Shown here: in pieces, positions 1 through 9,113 of the stretch
How the letters are laid out: each line of letters begins with the position of its first letter
Numbering within the stretch: the stretch's first letter is position 1
Assembly (NCBI RefSeq): GCF_900205865.1
Contig: NZ_LT906662.1
Location: forward strand, 3,175,411-3,239,410
From: Thermoanaerobacterium sp. RBIITD
GTDB lineage: Bacteria; Bacillota; Thermoanaerobacteria; Thermoanaerobacterales; Thermoanaerobacteraceae
DNA: 64,000 nt
Direction: 5' to 3'
Translations under genes and position numbers: made by a program
Notes under the pieces: model-generated
Database searches by the model: none
What the model saw: only the letters and a program-made list of their open reading frames with translations
Told to the model about the DNA's origin: nothing

Positions 1-746
1 TTACATCAAGAGAAAAGGCAAAGGCGTCTATAATGGCGGGTGAAGTATATGCAAATGGAAGAAGAGTCGATAAAGCCGGAGATATGTTAGACATCAAATC
101 AAATATAGAAATTAAAGGCAAAACAAATCCATATGTAAGTAGAGGCGGTTTGAAGTTAGAAAAGGCTTTAAAATATTTTAATATAGATGTGAATGGTAAA
201 ATAGCAATGGATGTTGGCGCATCGACGGGTGGTTTTACTGATTGCCTTTTAAAAAATGGTGCCAAAAAAGTTTATTCTATTGATGTAGGATATGGACAGC
301 TTGATTGGAGCTTAAGAAATGATAAGAGAGTTATTAATATGGAGAGAATAAATGTAAGATATCTTAATGATATACCCGATATTGTCGATATTGTTACTAT
401 AGATGTGTCTTTCATTTCACTATCTATTGTTATTCCAGCAATTAAAAAATTTATAAAAGGAGATGGAGAGTTAATATCCTTAATAAAACCACAATTTGAA
501 GCAGGTAGAGAAAAAGTTGGTAAAAAGGGTGTCGTTAAGGATAAAAATGTCCATATAGAAGTTATAGAGAAAGTTGTGAATATATTAAAGAACTTATCTT
601 TTTCTATTAAAGGGCTTACTTATTCTCCTATAAAGGGGCCGGAAGGTAATATTGAGTATTTAATATATGCAAAAAATAATGAATATGAAAATAATGAAAT
701 AGATATTGTTAATATAGTAGAAAAATCACACAGTGAACTTGAATAA
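1..746 (+). CDS. tlyA: TlyA family rRNA 2'-O-methyltransferase (5' partial)
   Basis: The N-terminus lies outside the window: the frame is open from base 3 and reads SREKAKASIMAGEVYANGRRV, the end of an S4 RNA-binding domain, so the Met at 33 is internal. An FtsJ/RrmJ-type methyltransferase fold follows, with the SAM loop DVGASTGGFTD (about 27 residues after the S4 segment), an acidic VTIDVSFIS strand and a LIKPQFEAG motif carrying the catalytic Lys. TlyA proteins 2'-O-methylate cytidines in 16S and/or 23S rRNA. The gene stands upstream of nadK, argR and recN, as in many Gram-positive bacteria. The family is certain; the exact rRNA target is not visible from sequence. Confidence 0.93.
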   Translation, partial: TSREKAKASIMAGEVYANGRRVDKAGDMLDIKSNIEIKGKTNPYVSRGGLKLEKALKYFNIDVNGKIAMDVGASTGGFTDCLLKNGAKKVYSIDVGYGQLDWSLRNDKRVINMERINVRYLNDIPDIVDIVTIDVSFISLSIVIPAIKKFIKGDGELISLIKPQFEAGREKVGKKGVVKDKNVHIEVIEKVVNILKNLSFSIKGLTYSPIKGPEGNIEYLIYAKNNEYENNEIDIVNIVEKSHSELE

Positions 747-770
747 TTAATAAAAATTTTGTATAAAAAA

Positions 771-799
771 GAAGGATATTTAAATCTTATGTAGAATTA
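771..799 (+). promoter_or_regulatory. sigma-H-type promoter upstream of nadK-argR-recN
   Basis: GAAGGATAT, an 11-nt spacer, then GTAGAATTA. This fits the Bacillus sigma-H consensus RnAGGAwWW-N11/12-RnnGAATww at every specified position, and has the same spacer and GTAGAAT core as the spo0A and spoIIA promoters here. It lies about 30 nt before nadK. Read from sequence only; activity not shown. Confidence 0.6.
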
Positions 800-830
800 A
801 GAATAAATGTATATAAAATGTGGTGATTAA

Positions 831-1694
831 ATGAAGAAAATAGGGGTTATTCCGAATATACATAAGGATAAAGATTTGGAAACAACAAAGAAGTTAGTTA
901 AATGGATATTAGATCATGAAAGCATTCCGTATTTAAATGAGATAATAGCATCTAAGATTGGTTATACAGAATATGGCAAGAGTTCTTCAGAAATATATAG
1001 GGAATGCGACTTTATTATAGTGTTGGGTGGAGATGGTACAATATTAAACGTTGCCAGGCAGTGTGCACCATATTCTACACCTATACTAGGTGTCAATCTT
1101 GGTCATTTGGGATTTTTGGCAGAAGTCGATAATGGTGATATTTTTGATGCCATAGAAAAAATATATATTGGTGAGTATACAATAGATAAGAGAATGATGA
1201 TTGAAGCCAGCGTGGTAAAAAATGATATGGAGATTGTAAATTTTATCGCACTTAATGATATTGTCGTTACAAGAGGAGCTTTTTCAAGGATGGTTCAATT
1301 AAAAGCTTTTGTCAATGAGCAGTATCTTGATACATATTTGGCAGATGGAATAATTATTTCAAGTCCTACAGGTTCTACTGCATATTCATTATCAGCAGGT
1401 GGACCTATTGTTTATCCAAATGTTGAATTACTCGTCATAACACCTATTTGTCCACATACCCTACATTCTCGATCTATTATTGTTTCAGAAAAAGATAGGG
1501 TAAAACTTATAATTGATGAAGGCAATCAGGATGTTATGATAACGACGGATGGGCAACAAGGTTATAAATTAAGCAGTAGTGATACAATTTATATAAATAA
1601 AAGTAATAAATATACCAATTTAATTAGGCTTAAAAATACAAACTTTTTTGATTTACTGAGAAACAAGCTATCTGAAAGAAACATTAACATATGA
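831..1694 (+). CDS. nadK: NAD kinase
   Basis: Phosphorylates NAD to NADP in the cytoplasm using ATP or polyphosphate. The 287-residue protein carries the family signature GGDGT at residues 66-70, the [12 protein letters not shown] segment after it, [10 protein letters not shown] in the middle and the C-terminal [16 protein letters not shown] loop that binds NAD. Length is normal. The start ATG follows a GTGGTGA ribosome site and a sigma-H-like promoter, and argR begins 13 nt downstream, so nadK, argR and recN probably form one transcript. Confidence 0.96.
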   Translation: MKKIGVIPNIHKDKDLETTKKLVKWILDHESIPYLNEIIASKIGYTEYGKSSSEIYRECDFIIVLGGDGTILNVARQCAPYSTPILGVNLGHLGFLAEVDNGDIFDAIEKIYIGEYTIDKRMMIEASVVKNDMEIVNFIALNDIVVTRGAFSRMVQLKAFVNEQYLDTYLADGIIISSPTGSTAYSLSAGGPIVYPNVELLVITPICPHTLHSRSIIVSEKDRVKLIIDEGNQDVMITTDGQQGYKLSSSDTIYINKSNKYTNLIRLKNTNFFDLLRNKLSERNINI

Positions 1695-1707
1695 TGAGGA
1701 GTGTAGA

Positions 1708-2160
1708 ATGATGAAATTGGCTCGACATGCAAAAATACTTGAAATTATCAATAAGAACGAAATTGAAACACAGGAAGAATTAGCAGATGCTCTTCTAAAA
1801 GAAGGAATAAGAGTTACACAAGCAACAGTATCCCGCGATATTAAAGAATTAAGACTAATAAAGGTATTAAGCGATGATGGCAAAAAATATAAATATGCGA
1901 CAATAAAAAATACTGATAATAAAGTAAAAGATAAACTTGTTGCACTATTATCAGGTATTGTAAGCATAGATTATGCTGGAAACACTATAGTCATAAAGAC
2001 ATTGTCAGGAACTGCTCCTGCAGCGGCAGAGGCATTAGATACATTAAATTGGAATGAAGTTGTTGGGACACTGGCAGGTGATAATACAATTTTCATGCTT
2101 GTCAGAACAGAACAGGCTATAAAGGAGATAATTGACAGGATAAATAAATTGATCAAGTAA
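1708..2160 (+). CDS. argR: Arginine repressor ArgR/AhrC
   Basis: Arginine-responsive hexameric repressor of arginine biosynthesis. Residues 1-70 form the winged-helix domain ([15 protein letters not shown] is the recognition region); residues 80-150 form the trimerisation and arginine-binding domain with [11 protein letters not shown] and [11 protein letters not shown]. In E. coli ArgR the last motif has two adjacent Asp residues that contact arginine; here the second is Asn (GDN). That may be a normal clostridial variant. The gene sits between nadK and recN, its usual Firmicute position, and recN starts 16 nt later behind a GGGGGG-rich site. ATG at 1711 is a possible alternative start. Confidence 0.94.
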   Translation: MMKLARHAKILEIINKNEIETQEELADALLKEGIRVTQATVSRDIKELRLIKVLSDDGKKYKYATIKNTDNKVKDKLVALLSGIVSIDYAGNTIVIKTLSGTAPAAAEALDTLNWNEVVGTLAGDNTIFMLVRTEQAIKEIIDRINKLIK

Positions 2161-2176
2161 ATTTGGGGGGTTTACA

Positions 2177-3889
2177 ATGATCCTTGCACTGAGCATAAAA
2201 AATATTGCACTAATTGATGAAGCAGAGATAAATTTTGATGAAGGGTTAAATATCCTTACTGGTGAAACAGGTGCTGGTAAATCTATTGTTATTGATTCAA
2301 TGATGCTATTGCTAGGTGGAAGGGCAAATAAAGACATTATCAGAAATGGCACTGATAAAGCAACAGTTGAAGGAATATTTTTGATAAATTCAAATAAGGA
2401 TATAATTTATGGTATATTAACCGAAGCTGGCATAGATTATGAAGATGATGATACTTTAATAATAAGTAGAGATATAACAGCAAATGGTAGGAATTATTGT
2501 AGGATAAATGGAAGAATTGTTTCATTGTCATTTTTAAATAAACTTGGTTCATATCTTGTTGATATTTTAGGACAGCATGAACATCAATTTTTGCTTGACA
2601 GCAGCAAACATATGGCCATTTTAGATAATTTTCAAGATCGTGAATTTTTTTCGGTAAAAGAAAAAATTAATAATCTTCTTGAGAAATATAATTCATTAAC
2701 TAAAAAGTTGAAGGATTTTAATTTGGACGATAATGAAAAAATGTCGAGAATTGACCTTTTAAAATATCAAATAAATGAAATAGAAAATGCCAAACTTAAT
2801 GTTAATGAAGAGAAGGAGTTATTAGAGAATCGCAACATATTAATGAATTCTGAAAAATTATATAATTACATGAACGAAACATATAATTTGCTATATAAAG
2901 GTTCAGATAACAGTGGTTCTATTATTGATAATCTTAATATTATAATAAAGAATTTAGATGCGTCAAGTAAAATAGATAAAAAATTATCTAAACTTAAAGA
3001 TACAGTTGAAAATATATTATACACCTTAGAAGATTGTTCAATACAAGCTAGAAACTATATTGAAAATATTGATTTTAATCCTGATAGTATAAATGAAATA
3101 GAAAATAGGCTTGATGTTATAAATACTTTAAAAAGAAAGTATGGCCAATCTATTGAGTATATCTTAAAATATAAGAATGAAAGGGAACAAGAATTACAAA
3201 AGCTATTAAATGCTGATAAAGAAATTAAAAAAATCAATGATGAAAGAAAAAAAATAATGGAAGAAATAATCAAATTATCTGATAAAATACATGAAATGAG
3301 AAAATCAATTGCTGAATACCTTGAGAAGAAAATAAGCACTGTACTAAATGAACTAAATATGCCAAACACAATTTTTAAAGTGGATATAAATAAATTAGAT
3401 GCTCCAAATGAAAATGGAATAGACGAGGTTGAATTTTTAATATCCACTAATATTGGTGAACCGTTAAAGCCACTTTCTAAAATTGCTTCAGGTGGAGAGC
3501 TTTCGAGAATAATGTTAGCTTTAAAAACAATACTTGCTGTTTCTGATGGAATACCGACATTGATTTTTGATGAAGTTGATACAGGAATAAGTGGAAGAGC
3601 TGCACAGGCAGTTGCAGAAAAAATTGCTTATATATCAAAAAATCGTCAAGTCATATGTGTAACACATCTCCCGCAAATAACCTCAATGGCGGATATACAT
3701 TATAAAATATCAAAAGAAACTGATAATGATAAGACATATATTAGAATTGAAAAACTTGACTACAATGGAAAAATTAATGAATTATCAAGAATAATAAGTG
3801 GAACGATGGTTACAGAAATTACATATAATCATTCAAAAGAATTGATCGACATGGCACAAAAATTTAAAAATAAATTGAAACATAATTAA
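2177..3889 (+). CDS. recN: DNA repair ATPase RecN
   Basis: SMC-like ATPase used early in double-strand-break repair. The 570-residue protein has the usual layout: Walker A GETGAGKS at residues 29-36, a long coiled-coil centre (about 160-370) rich in Lys/Glu, then the ABC signature SGGELSRIMLALK near 437 and Walker B TLIFDEVDTGISG near 461. Last gene of the nadK-argR-recN unit, and followed directly by a strong terminator. No SOS box was recognised just upstream, so its expression may depend on the promoter before nadK. Confidence 0.96.
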   Translation: MILALSIKNIALIDEAEINFDEGLNILTGETGAGKSIVIDSMMLLLGGRANKDIIRNGTDKATVEGIFLINSNKDIIYGILTEAGIDYEDDDTLIISRDITANGRNYCRINGRIVSLSFLNKLGSYLVDILGQHEHQFLLDSSKHMAILDNFQDREFFSVKEKINNLLEKYNSLTKKLKDFNLDDNEKMSRIDLLKYQINEIENAKLNVNEEKELLENRNILMNSEKLYNYMNETYNLLYKGSDNSGSIIDNLNIIIKNLDASSKIDKKLSKLKDTVENILYTLEDCSIQARNYIENIDFNPDSINEIENRLDVINTLKRKYGQSIEYILKYKNEREQELQKLLNADKEIKKINDERKKIMEEIIKLSDKIHEMRKSIAEYLEKKISTVLNELNMPNTIFKVDINKLDAPNENGIDEVEFLISTNIGEPLKPLSKIASGGELSRIMLALKTILAVSDGIPTLIFDEVDTGISGRAAQAVAEKIAYISKNRQVICVTHLPQITSMADIHYKISKETDNDKTYIRIEKLDYNGKINELSRIISGTMVTEITYNHSKELIDMAQKFKNKLKHN

Positions 3890-3925
3890 AAACGGATTAC
3901 TTAAAAGTTAATCCGTTTTTTTTTA
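3890..3925 (+). terminator. Rho-independent terminator after recN
   Basis: Inverted repeat AAACGGATTA / TAATCCGTTT with a short loop, running straight into a run of T. Confidence 0.85.
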
Positions 3926-4047
3926 TTGTCAAAAATTTTTTTCTAAATAATATGTATTAGAAATGTAACTTTTTATTGACAGTATATTAATGTACCTAAA
4001 AGGTTAATTTAATCTTAGTAATATAAAAATTAAAGGAAGTGATAAAG

Positions 4048-5361
4048 TTGAATTGGCATAAAATTAAATATTTGTTTTTTATTTTTTTATCAGCTTTAAT
4101 TATATATTTTAATTATTTGCCACCAATTAAGGGAATTTCACAAACTCCTGCTAATTTTAAATTTTTTAAAGGAGAAAAAATAAATATTAATTTTAATTTG
4201 CCTTTAAAAGTGGGTTTTTATACAGATAAAGATGGCATTGTAAAGATAAATAATAATTCTAATAAAAATATCTTAAATTTAAGAAAGCCTTTTACAGTTG
4301 AAACTGTTGAACAAGGTAAAGTAAATATTAATTTTAAGTTATTCGGCGTATTGCCTATAAAAAATGTATCCGTCGATGTATTGCCTGCAATCAATGTTAT
4401 TCCAGGTGGACAGTCAATTGGCGTGAGATTAAATACAAAAGGCGCACTTGTTGTAGGTTATTCAGATATTATTGGTGAAAATAATAAGATTTATAGCCCT
4501 TATAGGGAAGGGAAAATCCAAATTGGTGATATCATTCTCGAAGTAAATAGACAAATTATTAAATCTGCAGATGACATTACGAATATTACTAATAATCTAA
4601 GCGGTAACCCTGTTAATCTAAAAATAAATAGAAAAGGGAGCATAATATATACAACAATACGTCCGGCGAAATCCAAAGAAGATGGACAATATAGATTAGG
4701 CTTATGGGTTAGAGATCATACGGCAGGAATTGGTACATTAACATTTTACTCGCCTGATAAAAATTTATACGCAGCATTAGGCCATGCTATTACAGATATT
4801 GATACTGGTGATATCTTATCAGTAGACAATGGTGAAATTATGAAATCTAGAATTACATCAATTAATAAAGGGAAAAGAAGTAGTCCGGGTGAACTAAGGG
4901 GAATTTTTCTGGAAGAGATTGATACAATTGGAAATATTGAAAAAAATACTGAGTATGGGATATATGGAAGTATTTATAATAATAAATCAAATGAATTATA
5001 TAGTAGACCGATACCAATCGGATACCAGTCACAGGTAAAAGAAGGATCGGCTAAGATTTTGACAACTATTGACGACAGAGGAATACAAGCTTTTGATATT
5101 CAAATATTAAAGAAAGTAGAACAAAAAACAGCTAATCAAAAAGGAATGATAATAAAAGTTACAGATAAAAATTTGCTTAATAAAACAGGTGGTATTGTGC
5201 AAGGTATGAGCGGTAGTCCAATCATACAAGGCGGCAGACTTGTTGGTGCTGTAACACATGTTTTTGTAAATGATCCATCTAAAGGCTATGCAGTATATGC
5301 AGAATGGATGGTTAATGAAATGAAAAAGTTAATATCTAATAAAGAAGTTTTTAATAATTAG
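4048..5361 (+). CDS. spoIVB: SpoIVB peptidase (S55 family)
   Basis: Forespore-secreted serine protease that triggers pro-sigma-K processing by cutting SpoIVFA. It has an N-terminal membrane anchor (about residues 6-24), a PDZ domain (about 105-200, with IGVRLNTKGALVVG) and the S55 domain. The catalytic triad reads His246 in GHAITD, Asp373 in VTDKNLLNKTGG and Ser388 in GMSGSP; the His-Ser gap equals that of the B. subtilis protein. I chose TTG 4048 over GTG 4039 because AAGGAAG at 4033-4039 abuts the GTG but is about 8 nt from the TTG. It stands between recN and spo0A, the classic position. Confidence 0.95.
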   Translation: MNWHKIKYLFFIFLSALIIYFNYLPPIKGISQTPANFKFFKGEKININFNLPLKVGFYTDKDGIVKINNNSNKNILNLRKPFTVETVEQGKVNINFKLFGVLPIKNVSVDVLPAINVIPGGQSIGVRLNTKGALVVGYSDIIGENNKIYSPYREGKIQIGDIILEVNRQIIKSADDITNITNNLSGNPVNLKINRKGSIIYTTIRPAKSKEDGQYRLGLWVRDHTAGIGTLTFYSPDKNLYAALGHAITDIDTGDILSVDNGEIMKSRITSINKGKRSSPGELRGIFLEEIDTIGNIEKNTEYGIYGSIYNNKSNELYSRPIPIGYQSQVKEGSAKILTTIDDRGIQAFDIQILKKVEQKTANQKGMIIKVTDKNLLNKTGGIVQGMSGSPIIQGGRLVGAVTHVFVNDPSKGYAVYAEWMVNEMKKLISNKEVFNN

Positions 5362-5390
5362 GGAATGTATTGTTCCCTATCATTTTTTTC
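5361..5390 (+). terminator. Probable terminator after spoIVB
   Basis: Short GGGAA / TTCCC hairpin that begins at the stop codon, followed by TATCA and seven T. The stem is only five pairs, so moderate confidence. Confidence 0.55.
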
Positions 5391-5419
5391 AATCTTTTGT
5401 AATTTTTTTATTGTTAAAA

Positions 5420-5448
5420 GAAGGAAATTCAGAATTTATGTAGAATAA
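5420..5448 (+). promoter_or_regulatory. sigma-H promoter of spo0A
   Basis: GAAGGAAAT, 11-nt spacer, GTAGAATAA: full agreement with the sigma-H consensus, 58 nt before the spo0A start. In B. subtilis spo0A is likewise driven by a sigma-H promoter. No clear Spo0A box (TTCGACA-like) was found beside it. Confidence 0.8.
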
Positions 5449-5505
5449 TATTAAATAGATTTGTTTTTATTATATAAGATTAAGGCAAAGAGGAGGGGCA
5501 AATAG

Positions 5506-6288
5506 TTGTTAAGAAAAATAAAAGTCGGAATATGTGATGACAATAAAGAATTTCTTAGTATAATGGTAGATTATTTGTCATCAAAGGAAAATATCGAAAT
5601 TGTAGGAACAGCGAACGACGGCAATCAGGCACTTGATTTAATAGAAAATAATGAACCTGATTTGTTAATCTTGGATATTATAATGCCATATTTGGATGGT
5701 ATCGGGGTTTTGGAAAAATTAAATGAGCTTAAAATCAAAAGACCCAAGATAATAATTTTGTCAGCTGTTGGTCAAGAAAAAATAACACAAAGAGCAATAA
5801 ATCTTGGTGCAGATTATTACATATTAAAACCATTCGACTTAGAAATGCTTTCAAAAAGAATAACAGAAATTATGGAATTTCAATCAGATGTAGTTTCTAA
5901 GGCTGTTATGCCTGTCGTTGGAAATAAAAAATCTGCTGACTTAGAGACACTAATAACACAGGTGATTCATGACGTTGGCATTCCGGCCCACATAAAAGGT
6001 TATTTATACTTAAGAGATGCAATTACACTTGTTATAGACAATATTGAGTACTTGAATTCTGTTACTAAATTGCTTTACCCTAAAATTGCAGAAAAATACG
6101 AAACGACACCAAGCAGAGTTGAGAGAGCTATAAGGCATGCGATTGAAGTCGCTTGGAATCGAGGGAAAGTCGATGTACTTAATGATTTATTTGGATACAC
6201 AATAAATGATGAAAAAGGCAAACCTACCAATTCGGAATTTATAGCACTCATAGCAGATAAATTAAGGCTCAGCTTAAAAGCAAGTTAA
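5506..6288 (+). CDS. spo0A: Sporulation master regulator Spo0A
   Basis: Response regulator that starts sporulation once phosphorylated. The receiver domain (1-125) has acidic Asp11/Asp12, phospho-acceptor Asp57 (LLILDIIMP), a Ser at the switch position (LSAVGQ, about 86) and conserved Lys108 (ILKPFD). The C-terminal effector domain (about 140-260) holds the DNA-recognition helix [21 protein letters not shown] start, preceded by AGGAGGGG at the right distance. Monocistronic: it has its own sigma-H promoter and a strong terminator. Confidence 0.98.
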   Translation: MLRKIKVGICDDNKEFLSIMVDYLSSKENIEIVGTANDGNQALDLIENNEPDLLILDIIMPYLDGIGVLEKLNELKIKRPKIIILSAVGQEKITQRAINLGADYYILKPFDLEMLSKRITEIMEFQSDVVSKAVMPVVGNKKSADLETLITQVIHDVGIPAHIKGYLYLRDAITLVIDNIEYLNSVTKLLYPKIAEKYETTPSRVERAIRHAIEVAWNRGKVDVLNDLFGYTINDEKGKPTNSEFIALIADKLRLSLKAS

Positions 6289-6325
6289 CAAAATACGGTG
6301 ATTGATTTCACCGTATTTTGTTTTA
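6289..6325 (+). terminator. Rho-independent terminator after spo0A
   Basis: Perfect 13-bp stem (CAAAATACGGTGA and its complement) with a 6-nt loop and TTTT after it. Confidence 0.9.
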
Positions 6326-6349
6326 CCTTATTAAAAATTGTGCTATAAT
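6322..6349 (+). promoter_or_regulatory. Candidate sigma-A promoter of the steAB locus
   Basis: TTTACC, 16 nt, TATAAT, with an extended -10 TG one base upstream (TGCTATAAT). It lies 32 nt before steA. Confidence 0.5.
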
Positions 6350-6380
6350 AAACAAAGAATATATGTATGGAGGCTAAACC

Positions 6381-7502
6381 ATGCAAATTACAGGTATAAT
6401 TAAAATTGATAAAAAAACTAAAAATCTTGCAAAGCGTATAAACCCTGGTGAAATAGCCGTTATAGACCATGTGGATATAGATGAAATAGGGGCTGAATCC
6501 CTCATCGAAAAAAAAATCTTAGCTGTTATTAATGCTAGTAAATCAATAAGTGGAAAATATCCGAATTTAGGTCCGGCTATAATAGACAAGGCAGGTATAC
6601 CTATTATTGATGAAGTTGGGGAAGGTATATTTGATTTATTGAGGGAAAACGACAGAATAACTATAATAGATAATGAAATATATAAAGATGGAAAGTTGAT
6701 AGCAAAGGGAAAATTATTAACACATGATGTTATAAATTATAAGATGGAGGAAAGCAAAGAAAATCTTGAAACCGAACTTGATAAATTCATAGAAAATACA
6801 CTTGAGTATGCAAAACGTGAGAAATCTTTCATACTCGGTAATGTTGAAATACCTGATGTAAAAACAAAATTCAAAGATAGGCATGCACTTGTTGTAGTTA
6901 GAGGGAAAGACTATAAAGAGGATTTATACACAATAAAACAATATATTAGTGATGTAAAACCAATACTTATAGGTGTAGATGGCGGTGCTGATGCATTAAT
7001 TGAGGTTGGTTTGAATCCTGATATTATTGTCGGTGACATGGACAGTGTTAGCGATAAAGCACTAAAACAAGCACGAGAAATTGTTGTCCATGCTTATCCT
7101 GATGGAAGAGCACCAGGTCTAGATAGAGTTAAAGTTCTCGGACTTGATGCGCATATATTTAAAGCACCTGGAACTAGTGAAGATATCGCAATGCTTCTTG
7201 CATTTGAGAAAGGAGCAGATTTAATAGTGGCTGTTGGTACACACTCTAGCATGATCGACTTTCTTGAAAAAGGACGTAAGGGAATGTCAAGTACTTTTCT
7301 CGTTAGACTTAAAATCGGCTCAAAATTAATCGATGCAAAAGGTGTAAATAAGTTATATAGAGAGAGCTTTAAAATTTCATATGTCTTAAGTATAATATTT
7401 GCAGCGATGATACCACTTGGTGTATTAGCTTATTTTTCACCACCTATGCAGCAATTATTAAAATTGTTGCAATTAAGAATAAGGCTTTTAATTGGATTTT
7501 AG
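6381..7502 (+). CDS. steA: SteA-like protein with thiamine pyrophosphokinase-like fold
   Basis: 373 residues. The centre (about 190-290) resembles the thiamine pyrophosphokinase catalytic fold (GVDGGADALIEVG, VGDMDSVSD); one hydrophobic helix at about 340-360 would anchor it to the membrane by its C-terminal end. The family is called SteA, a cytokinetic-ring protein in Corynebacterium that works with the membrane protein encoded next door. Here steB starts 11 nt downstream, the same pairing as Rv1697-Rv1698 in M. tuberculosis. No function is proven in Firmicutes; a role in division or envelope is inferred from the homologues. Family membership is confident. Confidence 0.85.
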   Translation: MQITGIIKIDKKTKNLAKRINPGEIAVIDHVDIDEIGAESLIEKKILAVINASKSISGKYPNLGPAIIDKAGIPIIDEVGEGIFDLLRENDRITIIDNEIYKDGKLIAKGKLLTHDVINYKMEESKENLETELDKFIENTLEYAKREKSFILGNVEIPDVKTKFKDRHALVVVRGKDYKEDLYTIKQYISDVKPILIGVDGGADALIEVGLNPDIIVGDMDSVSDKALKQAREIVVHAYPDGRAPGLDRVKVLGLDAHIFKAPGTSEDIAMLLAFEKGADLIVAVGTHSSMIDFLEKGRKGMSSTFLVRLKIGSKLIDAKGVNKLYRESFKISYVLSIIFAAMIPLGVLAYFSPPMQQLLKLLQLRIRLLIGF

Positions 7503-7512
7503 GAGGATCAGT

Positions 7513-8430
7513 ATGAATGTTAATATAAGATATTATGTTTTAACAATTGCAGCAATTTTTATGGCCCTTGGTATAGGCATATTTATAGGGTTTATGTTAG
7601 ATGGTCAAAAAGCTTTCTCAGAGCAGCAGGATACTATAATAAATCAATTAGAGCAAAAATTTAAAGATATACAAACGGAAAACTCGAATTTAAAGGATAA
7701 TGTTCAGAGCTTAAATAAACAGCTTGATTATATGAATCAATACAATAAAATAATTTTTCCGGAGTTAGTTAAAAATAGATTGACAGGAGTTAAAGTCGCA
7801 ATTATGGAAACAAATAATGATTTTATATATCCTGGTATGAGAAATGCTCTAATAAAAGCGGGGGCGACAATAAATTCTATAACAATATTTAAGGATAGTT
7901 TAAATAACTTAAGCGATTCTGATAAAAAAGATTTGATAGATTTTTTATCAAAATATGGTAAGGTTGATGAAAACCACATAATTGAATTTTTATCACAGAA
8001 ACTTTCAAACGCTATAATAACAGGACAGGATAGTGATTTAATTAATTTTCTTAAGGATAAAGGCTATATAGATTTTAGTGGTACTATAGGTGGTACAGAT
8101 TTTGTTGTATTAGCAGGTGGAAGCAATAATAAAAATAATAATGTTAATATTATTGACATACCAATCATAAAACAAGTAAAAAATTTAAATATACCTATTG
8201 TAGGCGTAGAGCAGAGCGATGTAAAATACACTTATATGGAGGCCTATAAAAAGCAGCGTTTATCAACCATTGATAATATAGATTCTGTAATCGGCCAAAC
8301 GTCACTAATTATGGTTATGCAAGGGAAAGAAGGAAATTATGGGATAAAACCTGGTGATACGTCAATAATGCCGGATTCTTTTATTGAAGTAACTCAACAG
8401 AATCAAAATAGTATGGGACAAACGAGGTGA
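7513..8430 (+). CDS. steB: SteB/MctB-like single-pass membrane protein
   Basis: 305 residues: membrane helix at about 8-30, a coiled coil (about 35-75, QQDTIINQLEQKF onward), then an extracellular alpha/beta domain. This is the layout of the MctB/SteB family, annotated as copper transporter in mycobacteria and as SteA partner in corynebacteria. ATG 7513 was chosen because AGGAGG at 7501-7506 sits 6 nt before it; a TTG 21 nt upstream lies inside steA. Copper transport should not be assumed, since no copper ligands stand out. Confidence 0.8.
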   Translation: MNVNIRYYVLTIAAIFMALGIGIFIGFMLDGQKAFSEQQDTIINQLEQKFKDIQTENSNLKDNVQSLNKQLDYMNQYNKIIFPELVKNRLTGVKVAIMETNNDFIYPGMRNALIKAGATINSITIFKDSLNNLSDSDKKDLIDFLSKYGKVDENHIIEFLSQKLSNAIITGQDSDLINFLKDKGYIDFSGTIGGTDFVVLAGGSNNKNNNVNIIDIPIIKQVKNLNIPIVGVEQSDVKYTYMEAYKKQRLSTIDNIDSVIGQTSLIMVMQGKEGNYGIKPGDTSIMPDSFIEVTQQNQNSMGQTR

Positions 8431-8434
8431 AATA

Positions 8435-9109
8435 ATGTCTGTTAGTGTTTTAATACCAGCCTACAATGAAGGCGATAGAATTGTAGATACAATAAAAGGA
8501 ATGGAAAATATTGAAGTAATTGATGAAATTATTGTTATAAATGATGGATCAACTGACGATACAGCGGAAAAAGCAAAAAAAACCGGTGCTAAAATTGTTA
8601 ATATGAAAAATAATTCAGGTAAGGGTAGTGCCTTAAAAGAAGGACTAAAATATGCAAAAAATGATATAATTGCTTTTCTCGATGCCGATATTGGGTTAAC
8701 TTCGAGAGAAATTGAAAAATTAATATTACCTGTATTAAATAATGAAGCAGATGTAACGGTAGCAAGATTTCCTAAGGTCAATGTAAAGTCAGGTTTTGGA
8801 CTTGTAAAGGGCCTTGCAAAAAAAGGTGTAAAATCCCTAACGGGTTATGAATTTGATTCAACATTATCTGGGCAAAGAGTTTTTAAAAAAGAGGTTCTTG
8901 ACAAAATAAGAAAATTCTATAATGGCTATGGAATTGAAGTTGGAATGACAATTGATATTTTAAATATGGGTTATAAGATAAAAGAAGTTGATGTAAATAT
9001 GTCACATTCAGTGACTTTGAGGGATTTAAAAGGTTTTATGCATAGGGGTAAACAATTTGTTGATATTTTAAAGGTTCTTTTAAATAAAGCTTTTACAAAG
9101 GGCAGGTGA
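8435..9109 (+). CDS. Family 2 glycosyltransferase
   Basis: 224-residue GT-A fold enzyme: SVLIPAYNEGDRI at the N-terminus, NDGSTDDT for nucleotide binding, and the metal-binding LDADIGL motif near residue 80. There is no C-terminal membrane segment, unlike many dolichyl-phosphate sugar synthases. It starts 4 nt after steB, and a MraY-like lipid phosphotransferase gene follows 4 nt later, so the likely acceptor is a lipid-linked sugar or envelope glycan. Donor and product cannot be told from sequence. Confidence 0.85.
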   Translation: MSVSVLIPAYNEGDRIVDTIKGMENIEVIDEIIVINDGSTDDTAEKAKKTGAKIVNMKNNSGKGSALKEGLKYAKNDIIAFLDADIGLTSREIEKLILPVLNNEADVTVARFPKVNVKSGFGLVKGLAKKGVKSLTGYEFDSTLSGQRVFKKEVLDKIRKFYNGYGIEVGMTIDILNMGYKIKEVDVNMSHSVTLRDLKGFMHRGKQFVDILKVLLNKAFTKGR

Positions 9110-9113
9110 AGAT

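Noticed and set aside
4010-4048. Sigma-G promoter for spoIVB
   Set aside because: GTATA near 3980 with a TAATTTA 18 nt later fits only five of seven -10 positions; too weak to list.
5391-5505. Spo0A boxes near the spo0A promoter
   Set aside because: No TTCGACA or TGTCGAA-like heptamer was found in the region.
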